Source of the DNA: Alicyclobacillus sp. SO9 | GTDB taxonomy: Bacteria; Bacillota; Bacilli; Alicyclobacillales; Alicyclobacillaceae | Assembly (NCBI RefSeq): GCF_016406125.1 | Contig: NZ_CP066339.1 | Coordinates: 310,001 to 374,000, forward strand | Direction: 5' to 3' | Length of the DNA stretch: 64,000 nt | Shown here: positions 7,923-16,121 of the stretch, one piece after another | Layout of the letters: every line of letters begins with the position of its first letter | Numbering within the stretch: position 1 is the stretch's first letter | Position numbers and translations under genes: made by a program | The notes under the pieces: model-generated | The model's database searches: none | Seen by the model: only the letters and a program-made list of their open reading frames with translations | Told to the model about the DNA's origin: nothing

Positions 7923-9294
7923 GGAACTGGCAATGCTGTCTATCAACAGACTTGCTTTGTTGCTGCAATCGCGTCAAGTCTCACCTGTCGAAGTGACAAA
8001 CTCGGTTCTTAGGCGCATTGAAAAGTACAATGAGGAACTGCACGCATACATTCAGATTTACAGCACTGACGCACTCCAATCTGCGCAGAAGGCAGAACAC
8101 GAGATGATGCACGGTGGCTATCGCGGGAAACTGCATGGTGTACCTACCGCCATTAAAGACAACATTTATTTCAAAAATCATCTTACGACCATGGGATCAA
8201 AAATCCATGCTCACTACATACCGGATTATGACGCCACAGTTGTGACACGGCTTGCAAAGGCGGGGGCCGTCTTCGTCGGTAAGTTGAACATGGACGAATA
8301 CGCACTTGGCGGTAAGACCGATAATCCGTACTTTGGTACCTGCCGAAACCCTTGGGATAAGAGTCGAAGTCCAGGTGGTTCAAGCGGCGGCGCAGCAGTT
8401 GCAATGGCAGCCCATCTGGCCATTGCAACACTGGGAACGGATACATCTGGATCGATTCGGATTCCGGCATCGGCTTGTGGTATTGTCGGCCTGAAACCAA
8501 CCTTTGGACGCGTCAGCAAACGAGGCTGTTTTCCAGAAGCATGGAGCCTTGACACTGTTGGGCCGCTGACGAAAACCGTCCACGACGCTGCGGCACTACT
8601 GGAAGTGATTGCTGGCTTCGATGAGCAGGACCCCTCGTCCGTCAATGTTCCGTCCCAGCACTACACCAAGTTCTTATCAGAGGACATCGAGGGCATGGTG
8701 ATGGGTGTGAACGAAGCATTCTACTTCAAAGATGTGGATAGTACTGTCGCTGACCTCATCTGGCAACTCATCCGAACCCTCGAAAAAAGAGGCGCGAAAG
8801 TCGCTCCGGTGGAACTCCCCAGTTTGAAATTTGCTGAATTCGCGTTGACCATAACAGATATCTGCGAGACTAGTACGGTACATCACGAAAACCTGAAACG
8901 TCGTCCACAAGACTTTGCTCCAGAAATTCGTCAACTGCTCGAGTTGGGGGAGATTCCCTCAGCCGTCGATTACTTGCAGGCGCAACAACTGCGGCGGCGG
9001 ATTGAACAAGACTTTACAGATGCATTCCGTAAGGCGGATGTACTCATTGGACCGACTCTACCGGGGATTGCAAGCAAAATCGGGGAATCCTCCGGTGACT
9101 TAAGCCGACTCGTCGGGCCCGCCAACTTGGTTGGCCTGCCGTCGCTCACCGTACCCTGTGGGTTCAATCAGGGAATGCCCGTTGGCGCGCAAATTATAGG
9201 CCCTGCGTTCGGAGAAGGAAAGGTTCTAAAGATGGGATATGCAGTTGAGTCCACCAATCCTCTCGGCGGCAAACAGCCAGATTTACATAGATAG
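7915..9294 (+). CDS. Amidase-signature family hydrolase (GatA/AtzE-like)
   Basis: A 459-residue amidase-signature enzyme starting at TTG 7915, just behind GGGGGTGAG at 7901-7909. The Ser-cisSer-Lys catalytic triad is visible: Lys in GVPTAIKDNIYFK (about residue 82), the glycine-rich SPGGSSGGAAVAMAAH, and the nucleophile region GTDTSGSIRIPASACGIVGL. It hydrolyses an amide bond, but the substrate is not readable. It is not obviously the tRNA amidotransferase GatA, because no gatB is nearby. As the last gene of the murQ-nagZ run, it might act on a wall-derived or imported amide. Confidence 0.88.
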   Translation: MTEELAMLSINRLALLLQSRQVSPVEVTNSVLRRIEKYNEELHAYIQIYSTDALQSAQKAEHEMMHGGYRGKLHGVPTAIKDNIYFKNHLTTMGSKIHAHYIPDYDATVVTRLAKAGAVFVGKLNMDEYALGGKTDNPYFGTCRNPWDKSRSPGGSSGGAAVAMAAHLAIATLGTDTSGSIRIPASACGIVGLKPTFGRVSKRGCFPEAWSLDTVGPLTKTVHDAAALLEVIAGFDEQDPSSVNVPSQHYTKFLSEDIEGMVMGVNEAFYFKDVDSTVADLIWQLIRTLEKRGAKVAPVELPSLKFAEFALTITDICETSTVHHENLKRRPQDFAPEIRQLLELGEIPSAVDYLQAQQLRRRIEQDFTDAFRKADVLIGPTLPGIASKIGESSGDLSRLVGPANLVGLPSLTVPCGFNQGMPVGAQIIGPAFGEGKVLKMGYAVESTNPLGGKQPDLHR

Positions 9295-9524
9295 GAAGAG
9301 TTGTTCAGTCTGAAGTTGTTAAAGTCTGCGCAAAAATAGGTCCAATTTGTGCCGAAGATATATCCAGCACTCGTTTGATAGTTAGGTAAATGCTATTAGC
9401 GCTCTCTAAACAAAACATACAAATTGTTAATATGTCGTCTTCCCCGAGCCATCGCCCGCTAAGCAGCCATTTGTTGCATGGTTCCAGATTGGTCCCGAAA
9501 CTCCTCCGGTACTTGTATAAACCC

Positions 9525-9554
9525 TTGTCACACGCCAACAAGAAACGGTAGAAT
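9525..9554 (+). promoter_or_regulatory. Putative sigma-A promoter for the LCP gene
   Basis: TTGTCA at 9525-9530 and TAGAAT at 9549-9554 are separated by 18 bases, close to the housekeeping consensus and about 65 bases before the LCP start. The rest of the 9295-9620 gap shows no convincing gene; the open frames in it lack ribosome binding sites and similarity to anything recognised. Confidence 0.5.
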
Positions 9555-9620
9555 CAGCGAAAGGAACTAATATAAAAATAGCTTGCAGCAATACAAAGCC
9601 GCAATGGTAAGGGGAATCCT

Positions 9621-10655
9621 ATGGACAGGAAGAATAACAGAAACAAGTGGTGGAGCAAGAAACGCAATATTAACATATTTACTGTAATTGGACTCGTCCT
9701 CGTGGCTGGAATAGGCTTTGGCTATTATCAATATGGCCAATTGCAGCCACAACACGTCTTTAACAACGTACCGGCTATTGGCACTCCACAGCAGACAACG
9801 AATACCACCACAAGCTCAGCCAACGCTGTATCCACACCTCCGCCACGTACTACACCCGGAACCTTTAATATGCTCTTGATTGGCACTGATACGCGACCTG
9901 GCCATAAACTTGGCCACTCGGACTCCATGATTCTGGTCCACGTCGACCTTAACACCCATCAATACAACCTCTTGAGCATACCACGGGATGCGAGAGTGAA
10001 ATTCGCGCCTTACGGCTATACCAAACTGACCAGCGTGCAGTATATGGACGAAGCTAAATACGGCACCAAGAAAGGTATTATCGACACCGTCAAAGAAATC
10101 TCCCAATTGACAGGCGTCCCGATTAACTATTACGCAGAAACCGACTACTGGGGACTGCAGGACATGGTGAATGTAATTGGCGGTATCCAAATAAACCTGC
10201 CTTTTAAAGTCACGTTGACGCACGCATGGTATTCCCAGGATGAAGGAAAAACATTTTCCAAGGGGCCACATTTTCTCAACGGCCGATTGACCACGGAAAT
10301 TGTGCACGAGCGTTATTCCGTACCCGGTACGGACTACGGACGTCAGAGACTCCAGGAGTCCGCGTTGGTTGGTATCGCCAAGGAACTTGTGAAGCCCAAA
10401 AACATCTCCAAAGTACCCCAAGAACTCAAGACCCTCCCCAAATACCTCATTGCCACAAACCTGACAAAAGCGGATATGATGAGTATCTTTTTTGGCGCAA
10501 AAGGGGATTTTCACCCCAACTCTCAGATTCACTATCACCAGGTCAAAGGAAAAGGTGCTTTTGTCTACAACGGCGTTTTGCAAGCGAAAGATGACGAAAT
10601 CATTTTACAGCCAGGCCAGTTGAAGAACGCCGCGAAGAAGTATCTAGAGGGATAG
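9621..10655 (+). CDS. LytR-CpsA-Psr (LCP) family glycopolymer transferase
   Basis: Membrane-anchored ligase of the family that moves undecaprenyl-linked glycopolymers (teichoic acid, capsule) onto peptidoglycan. It is 344 residues: a basic N-terminus, one transmembrane helix (about 18-36), a Thr/Pro-rich linker, then the LCP domain from about 85 with FNMLLIGTDTRPG, HSDSMILVHVD, LLSIPRDARV and RYSVPGTDYGRQRLQ, which hold the Asp and Arg residues that bind pyrophosphate and metal. AAGGGG precedes the ATG. It is closely similar to the LCP protein at 46248-47285. Its position at the edge of the rhamnose/sulfate block suggests it attaches that polymer. Confidence 0.92.
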   Translation: MDRKNNRNKWWSKKRNINIFTVIGLVLVAGIGFGYYQYGQLQPQHVFNNVPAIGTPQQTTNTTTSSANAVSTPPPRTTPGTFNMLLIGTDTRPGHKLGHSDSMILVHVDLNTHQYNLLSIPRDARVKFAPYGYTKLTSVQYMDEAKYGTKKGIIDTVKEISQLTGVPINYYAETDYWGLQDMVNVIGGIQINLPFKVTLTHAWYSQDEGKTFSKGPHFLNGRLTTEIVHERYSVPGTDYGRQRLQESALVGIAKELVKPKNISKVPQELKTLPKYLIATNLTKADMMSIFFGAKGDFHPNSQIHYHQVKGKGAFVYNGVLQAKDDEIILQPGQLKNAAKKYLEG

Positions 10656-10728
10656 AGATAAGGGGAGGAGTTTCCTTAACCTAAAGAGCTACCATTTACT
10701 CCGATTGAAAAGGCCTCAAAGCAAGGCT

Positions 10729-11033
10729 GTCCTTGTCCTAGGCCATGAGCCATTCGGTACATCGGTCTTGAACAGAGTCTTGAACTTCATGGGTGTAGAC
10801 TTTGGCAGCTCTATTACAGTTGTGGAAAGTGATTCTCCGAGATGTAAATATTGAACCTCATTATGTCATTATTATGCACAATCCTATGGATGTCGTGGAT
10901 TCCAACGTGAGGGCATGGAATCTGGAAGGCCAATGACATGTACAAGGCCTATCTTCGGGACTATGGGCCTTTAATTCGGGAGCGAAGAAAGAGAAAGAAT
11001 CATACGTCGTCGCCCTTCCAAGATAAAGATTGA
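10729..11033 (+). pseudogene. Decayed sulfotransferase remnant
   Basis: No intact frame exists here, but translated pieces match the two PAPS-binding regions of bacterial sulfotransferases in the right order. Frame 1 from 10729 reads VLVLGHEPFGTSVLNRVLNF, resembling the 5'-phosphosulfate loop (family form GMHRSGTSALTRVLN, with the usual Arg-Ser lost). Frame 2 from about 10862 reads YVIIMHNPMDVVDSNVRAW, resembling the 3'-phosphate region. The stretch between them is far too short, and a third frame carries the tail. This is a gene with a large internal deletion and several frameshifts. It lies next to cysQ, which removes the PAP made by sulfotransferases. Confidence 0.6.
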
Positions 11034-11043
11034 ATCACAATTT

Positions 11044-11865
11044 CTAGACTTCAAACCCCTTCTGTTTGGCAATGAACCAAGGATTCAACAAATCAGACTT
11101 GTTGTATCTCAGTGTTTCATTCGATTCAGGATGACGGACGGTTCCCCCAGACTGCTCCACAATGGCATGTCCCGCGCAGGTATCCCACTCCATGGTCGGT
11201 GCAAATCGGGGATAGACTTCGGCCTGACCCTCGGCAACAAGACAGAGCTTCAAGGAACTTCCTGCCGAGTCCATCTCAACGTCCCCATATTTCTCCCTAA
11301 CTTTGGCCACATATTCTTCTGTCTCCGGAGACATGTGAGATCGACTCGCTACCACATTCATTTTCCCATCTTGTCTTTTATAAGGAAGTTTTACAGATTT
11401 CTTGTCAAGTACTGTAGCATCCGTGATAGCCTCTTTGGCATTCTCTAACTTGAAAGAGCCTACGTCTGCTTTGGCGTAATAAAGCACATCCAACACAGGC
11501 GCGTATATCACACCCAAAACCGGACGGCCCATATGAACCAAAGCAATGTTAACGGTGAACTCTCCGTTGCGCTTAATGAACTCTTTTGTCCCATCTAACG
11601 GATCGACAACCCACAGATACTCCCAGCCCTTTCTCTCGTCATAAGAAATTGATTTCCCCTCTTCACTCAAGACAGGGATGTCAACGTCTAAAGCTGCGAG
11701 CCCCCGAATAATGGTGTTGTGTGATTTCTTGTCTGCCAGCGTTAAAGGGGAGCTATCTTCCTTATGTTCCACTTGAAAATCATCTGAATGATATACAGAC
11801 AGAATCTCGTTCCCTGCTTCAACAGCCACGCGCAGGATGTCCATTATATTAATTTGATTGAGCAT
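11044..11865 (-). CDS. cysQ: 3'(2'),5'-bisphosphate nucleotidase
   Basis: Inositol-monophosphatase-fold enzyme, 273 residues, that hydrolyses 3'-phosphoadenosine 5'-phosphate (PAP) to AMP. PAP is the by-product of PAPS-dependent sulfotransfer or PAPS reduction. Metal and phosphate motifs are clear: LSEEGK, WVVDPLDGTKEF (about 87-98) and the C-terminal WDTCAGHAIVEQSGG. TAGGAGG precedes the ATG. It is the last gene of the minus-strand rml/cys block. No PAPS reductase (CysH) or sulfite reductase is seen here, so its partner is more likely a sulfotransferase than assimilatory reduction. Confidence 0.93.
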   Translation of the reverse strand: MLNQINIMDILRVAVEAGNEILSVYHSDDFQVEHKEDSSPLTLADKKSHNTIIRGLAALDVDIPVLSEEGKSISYDERKGWEYLWVVDPLDGTKEFIKRNGEFTVNIALVHMGRPVLGVIYAPVLDVLYYAKADVGSFKLENAKEAITDATVLDKKSVKLPYKRQDGKMNVVASRSHMSPETEEYVAKVREKYGDVEMDSAGSSLKLCLVAEGQAEVYPRFAPTMEWDTCAGHAIVEQSGGTVRHPESNETLRYNKSDLLNPWFIAKQKGFEV

Positions 11866-11884
11866 ACAGTTAGCCTCCTAGTGA

Positions 11885-12418
11885 CTAAATGTCTCTTAGT
11901 CTCTGGCTCCTCTTGTCCTTCTCCGACAGAATGACATTAGACGTGGGCCAATCAATGGAAAGGTCCGGGTCGTCCCAAGCAATTCCTCCATCGTGGGCAG
12001 CGGAGTAGAACTGGTCCACCTTATACATTACGTGGGTATTTGGTACGAGTGTGCAGAAACCGTGGGCGAACCCTTTCGGAATCAAGAGTTGTCGGTGGTT
12101 ATCTGCTGTCAGAATGACTCCGGTCCACTGTCCGAACGTGGGGGATTCCCCTCGTATATCCACGGCCACATCATAGATGGCCCCAATGGGCACCCTCACA
12201 AGTTTGGTCTGTGCCATCGGCTCCTCTTGATAATGAAGACCGCGCAGTGTGCCGCTGTCTGCCGAAAGTGAATGGTTGTCCTGTACAAAGTCATACTCAA
12301 TTCCATTTGCGGCAAAGGTGTTGCTATTGTAGCTTTCCGTGAAAAAACCGCGGTTGTCCCCGTGAACTGCAGGCTCAAGGATGAGTACCCCGTCTAACTT
12401 CGTGGTAATAACCTTCAT
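11885..12418 (-). CDS. rmlC: dTDP-4-dehydrorhamnose 3,5-epimerase
   Basis: Cupin-fold epimerase, third step of dTDP-L-rhamnose synthesis, 177 residues. The start is set at ATG 12418, which overlaps the rmlD stop (ATGA) and follows GGAGGG. Family motifs seen are GVLILEP at the start, NRGFFTESYN, the active-site LRGLHYQ, IYDVAVDIR, and IPKGFAHGFCTL. The length is normal. It is translationally coupled to rmlD. Confidence 0.95.
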   Translation of the reverse strand: MKVITTKLDGVLILEPAVHGDNRGFFTESYNSNTFAANGIEYDFVQDNHSLSADSGTLRGLHYQEEPMAQTKLVRVPIGAIYDVAVDIRGESPTFGQWTGVILTADNHRQLLIPKGFAHGFCTLVPNTHVMYKVDQFYSAAHDGGIAWDDPDLSIDWPTSNVILSEKDKRSQRLRDI

Positions 12419-13281
12419 TTGGTTCCCTCCAAATCTTCGTAGTGACTCCAATCGCCGAGAAAGTCGCGGAGTGCATCTTGCCATGGCTGCAGCAGATGAA
12501 ACCCATTTTCGCGAAGTGCATCATGCGCAAGTACAGAGTAAGCAGGCCGCGGAGCCGGTCTTGAAAACTCCTCTGTCGTGCAGGGTTCAACCTCCACTTG
12601 AATCCCAGCTTGCCGAAAAATCTCCCGGCTAAAGTCATACCAAGAGCAAACTCCTGTGTTGGAGGCGTGATAAGTGCCGAAGCGATTCGATGCTACAAGC
12701 TCTAACAACAGCTTAGCCAGATCCGCGGTGGAGGTGGGGCTTCCAAATTGATCGTTCACAACCTTAAGTGGTTTGCCTTGTTTACCAAGCTTCAACAGGG
12801 TCTTCACAAAGTTGTTTCCATGAACACCGAAAACCCACGAAGTACGCACGATAAAATGGCTGTCCGTTATTTCGCGAACATAGTCTTCACCAGCCAGCTT
12901 GCTTTGGCCGTAGACGCTCTGCGGGTTCACTTTCGAGTCCTCTGTATACGGCGTGGAGGCCTGTCCGTCAAAGACATAGTCCGTGCTTATTGCACAGAGT
13001 TTCGCCCCTACCTCAGCAGCGGCTGCCGCTACGTTTTGAGACCCCTGTGCATTGACTACAAAAGCTTGATGCTTATCCTCTTCAGCTCTATCCACGGCCG
13101 TATAGGCGGCGGTGTGGATAACGACATCGGGTTCCATCTCTCGTATGATTTTTCTCACGGTGTCTGCGTCTGTAATATCCAATTGGTCTCTTCCGAATCC
13201 AAACGTGTCGTGGTAATGAGAGAATAGAGACACAACATCCCGTCCGAGTTGGCCTCTCGCTCCTGTTACAAGCGCCTTCAC
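12415..13281 (-). CDS. rmlD: dTDP-4-dehydrorhamnose reductase
   Basis: NAD(P)H-dependent short-chain reductase, final step to dTDP-L-rhamnose, 288 residues. It shows the nucleotide-binding GARGQLGRDV (about 7-16), ISTDYVFDG, and the catalytic YGQSKLAGE (Tyr and Lys near 129-133), followed by RTSWVFG. It starts with GTG at 13281, overlapping the rmlB stop (GTGA), and its own stop overlaps the rmlC start. The tight overlaps show one polycistronic message. Confidence 0.95.
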   Translation of the reverse strand: MKALVTGARGQLGRDVVSLFSHYHDTFGFGRDQLDITDADTVRKIIREMEPDVVIHTAAYTAVDRAEEDKHQAFVVNAQGSQNVAAAAAEVGAKLCAISTDYVFDGQASTPYTEDSKVNPQSVYGQSKLAGEDYVREITDSHFIVRTSWVFGVHGNNFVKTLLKLGKQGKPLKVVNDQFGSPTSTADLAKLLLELVASNRFGTYHASNTGVCSWYDFSREIFRQAGIQVEVEPCTTEEFSRPAPRPAYSVLAHDALRENGFHLLQPWQDALRDFLGDWSHYEDLEGTK

Positions 13282-14300
13282 AACCTGTCACCCAACCTTG
13301 ACGAATACTGCTTCTCATAATACTCGCGATAATCTCCGCTGCGCACTCGTTCCCACCAGCTTCGATTGTCCAGATACCACTGTATGGTTTGAGCAATCCC
13401 CGTATCGAAACTATATTGTGGCTCCCATCCGAGCTCACTTCGGAGTTTGGTTGCATCAATCGCGTACCGTTTGTCATGGCCCAACCTATCCTCTACGAAG
13501 CGAATCAAGCTTTCCGGTTTATTGAGGTAGTTGAGTATGGTCTTCACAATCTCAATGTTTGTTCGCTCATTATTGCCGCCAATGTTATAGACTTCTCCGT
13601 CTCGTCCTTGGTGAAGAACCAAATCAATCCCGGCACAGTGGTCTTCAACATGGAGCCAGTCTCGAACATTGAGACCATCACCATAGACCGGGAGGGGCTG
13701 TCCTTCCAGCGCATTCAAAATCATCAGCGGAATCAATTTCTCGGGAAACTGATAGGGGCCATAGTTGTTAGAACACCGCGTAATGTTGACAGGCAGTCCG
13801 TACGTTTCATGATAGGCTCTCACCAACAAGTCAGAGCTCGCCTTACTCGCCGAGTATGGGCTGTTTGAGGCCAGCGGGGAGTTCTCGCTGAAAGTCCCAG
13901 TGTCTCCCAAGCTTCCGTACACCTCATCCGTGGAAACGTGCACAAATTTACCTACGCCGTGTTGACGGGCAGCTTCCAACAGAACCTGAGTACCCATGAC
14001 ATTCGTCTTCAGAAAGGCACCCGGGTCCAAAATACTTCTATCTACATGAGATTCAGCGGCAAAGTGAACTATCGCATCTACCCGCTGACTAAACAGTTGG
14101 CTCACTTGCTCTGAGTCAGTGATATCTACCTTTATAAAGCTGTAGTTGGCTAGGCTGTCAATGTCCTTAAAATTTTCTAAGTTGCCAGCATACGTCAATG
14201 AATCCACGTTGACCAATTCATAGTCTGGATACTTTCGACTCATATACTGAATAAAATTACTGCCAATAAATCCGGCACCGCCAGTTACAACAATCCTCAT
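13278..14300 (-). CDS. rmlB: dTDP-glucose 4,6-dehydratase
   Basis: Extended SDR enzyme converting dTDP-glucose to dTDP-4-keto-6-deoxyglucose, 340 residues. The start is ATG 14300 with GGAGTG 7-12 bases upstream; the frame extends a few codons further without support. Motifs: VTGGAGFIGSNF (NAD binding), VHVSTDEVYGSLG (catalytic Thr-Asp-Glu), YSASKASSD (catalytic Tyr/Lys) and NNYGPYQFPEKLIPL. The gene order rmlA, rmlB, rmlD, rmlC is one of the common arrangements. Confidence 0.96.
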   Translation of the reverse strand: MRIVVTGGAGFIGSNFIQYMSRKYPDYELVNVDSLTYAGNLENFKDIDSLANYSFIKVDITDSEQVSQLFSQRVDAIVHFAAESHVDRSILDPGAFLKTNVMGTQVLLEAARQHGVGKFVHVSTDEVYGSLGDTGTFSENSPLASNSPYSASKASSDLLVRAYHETYGLPVNITRCSNNYGPYQFPEKLIPLMILNALEGQPLPVYGDGLNVRDWLHVEDHCAGIDLVLHQGRDGEVYNIGGNNERTNIEIVKTILNYLNKPESLIRFVEDRLGHDKRYAIDATKLRSELGWEPQYSFDTGIAQTIQWYLDNRSWWERVRSGDYREYYEKQYSSRLGDRL

Positions 14301-14362
14301 TAGATTCACTCCATCAACCATGTGTTACACCATGGCATTAGTTCAAATACAGTAATTTTTAA

Positions 14363-15430
14363 TTATAGGATCTCTACACTGCTGTTGTCACCGAGGACGA
14401 AATTAAGCGCTTTGGGTTTCTGTTTGCCACGATTAAGGCGGACATTTTTCCCAATCAAACTACTGTCGATACGAGTCGAAATGTCCACTATCTGTGTCCC
14501 TTCAAGGATGATGCTATTCTCAACTTCACTGTTTTCAATCGTGACCTCTCTACTGACGGAAGTAAAGGGGCCAATGTAGGCGTTCTGTATTTTTGCACCT
14601 GACGCAATGATGACTGGACCCCGGATGACGCTCCGACTAATTTGAGCACTTTCCTCCACAACAACTCGACCTGAGATGGAAGACGACTCATCAACCGTTC
14701 CGTGAATGCTTCCCTCAACATACTCCAGCATCATGCGGTTCGCCTCTAGCACGTCCTCAGGCTTTCCCGTGTCTTTCCACCAGCCGTCAATAATGTGTGA
14801 ATCGACCTGATAATCATGCTCTATAAGATACTGTATTGCGTCGGTAATCTCCAATTCATTTCTCCAGGAGGGTTTAATCTGATTGACAGCGTGGAAAATG
14901 GAGGAGTCGAAAAGATAAACACCCACTAAAGCCAAATCACTTTGAGGCACCTTGGGTTTTTCAACCAACCGTAGAATCCGATCACCATCCAGCTCTGCGA
15001 CACCAAAACGTTGGGGATCTGGAACTCTACTGAGCAAAATTAGCGAGTTTGCTTTTGAAGACCGGAACTTACCCACAAATTCTGTTACACCATCTCGAAC
15101 CAGGTTGTCCCCAAGGTACATTAGAAAGGATTCATTCCCAATGAAATCCTGAGATATTTTTACGGCGTGGGCCAGTCCTCTGGGAGCGTCCTGCATAATA
15201 TAAACAAAAGTAAGGCCCCATTCAGCCCCATCACCCAAGGCCCTCTCAACATCGGGTCCAGTTTCAGGATTCACGATAATCCCGATCTCTTTTATTCCAG
15301 CGTCCCGAATCGCCTCAATCGCATAGAATAGAATAGGTTTGTTGGCCACTGGAATAAGTTGCTTAGCCCCTGTATATGTGAGAGGACGTAGTCTGGAGCC
15401 TGTACCTCCGCTCAAAATAAGTGCCTTCAT
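14363..15430 (-). CDS. rmlA: Glucose-1-phosphate thymidylyltransferase, long form with C-terminal beta-helix
   Basis: Nucleotidyltransferase making dTDP-glucose, 355 residues, with GGGAGG upstream. The N-terminal Rossmann-like domain shows LSGGTGSRLRPLTYTGAKQL and IPVANKPI, GDNLV and EKPKVP. Unlike the 290-residue RmlA of many bacteria, it has a C-terminal left-handed beta-helix of hexapeptide repeats (about 240-355: ISGRVVVEESAQISRSVIRG...), as in the StrD/GraD-like long group. Its place before rmlB supports the dTDP-rhamnose role. A 62-base gap separates it from rmlB. Confidence 0.9.
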   Translation of the reverse strand: MKALILSGGTGSRLRPLTYTGAKQLIPVANKPILFYAIEAIRDAGIKEIGIIVNPETGPDVERALGDGAEWGLTFVYIMQDAPRGLAHAVKISQDFIGNESFLMYLGDNLVRDGVTEFVGKFRSSKANSLILLSRVPDPQRFGVAELDGDRILRLVEKPKVPQSDLALVGVYLFDSSIFHAVNQIKPSWRNELEITDAIQYLIEHDYQVDSHIIDGWWKDTGKPEDVLEANRMMLEYVEGSIHGTVDESSSISGRVVVEESAQISRSVIRGPVIIASGAKIQNAYIGPFTSVSREVTIENSEVENSIILEGTQIVDISTRIDSSLIGKNVRLNRGKQKPKALNFVLGDNSSVEIL

Positions 15431-15482
15431 CGCTATACCTCCCGAGAAGTTAAATATGAATCTGAAATATCTAGCAAAGTGT

Positions 15483-16109
15483 TTAGTTGTACTCTAGTGA
15501 TGCGTATTCCTTCTTGATATAGCCGACATCCTCCAGATAGCTGATAACCTGCTGGACCGATTCATCCAACGTTTGTTTGTCCGTCTCCACAACCAATTCT
15601 GGCGCCACCGGTTCTTCATAGGGAGCGTCAATCCCGGTAAACTGCTTGATCTCACCGAGACGCGCTTTTTTGTAAAGACCTTTAGGATCCCGTTTCTCAC
15701 ACTCCGCAAGGGAACACTTCACGTAGATCTCGATGAACTCATCTTCGTCAACGAGTTCGCGGACCAGATTTCTGTCTGCCTGGTATGGAGAAATAAATGC
15801 CGACAAGACGACAACTCCCGCATCAACAAATAGCTTGGATACTTCTCCGATACGTCGGATGTTCTCTTTCCGATCTTCAGGGCTGAACCCAAGATTTTTG
15901 TTTAATCCGTGACGCATGTTATCACCGTCTAGAATATACGTATTAATGCGGCGCATGTGAAGTTGTCTCTCAACTTCCACCGACACGGTAGATTTACCCG
16001 CTCCAGACAAACCTGTGAACCAAAGGATTGCACTCTTGTGCCCTTTCAACCTCTGCCTGTCACCCTTGTTTACCTTCGAATTATGCCATGTTATATTTTT
16101 TCCGCCCAA
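15483..16109 (-). CDS. cysC: Adenylylsulfate (APS) kinase
   Basis: Makes PAPS from APS and ATP; 208 residues, from TTG 16109 with AAGGGGG upstream. The P-loop is GLSGAGKST (33-41), followed by [16 protein letters not shown] (APS binding), [13 protein letters not shown] and FISPYQADR, all typical of CysC. It lies 12 bases after the permease gene and just before rmlA, so PAPS supply and dTDP-rhamnose supply share a transcript. In many Bacilli PAPS feeds CysH for cysteine synthesis, but here the neighbours point to sulfation of a glycan. Confidence 0.95.
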   Translation of the reverse strand: MGGKNITWHNSKVNKGDRQRLKGHKSAILWFTGLSGAGKSTVSVEVERQLHMRRINTYILDGDNMRHGLNKNLGFSPEDRKENIRRIGEVSKLFVDAGVVVLSAFISPYQADRNLVRELVDEDEFIEIYVKCSLAECEKRDPKGLYKKARLGEIKQFTGIDAPYEEPVAPELVVETDKQTLDESVQQVISYLEDVGYIKKEYASLEYN

Positions 16110-16121
16110 AATAAGTCCCCC

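Noticed and set aside
9816-10583. A 255-codon minus-strand frame
   Set aside because: Antisense to the LCP domain with unmistakable family motifs; it reflects codon bias of that gene.
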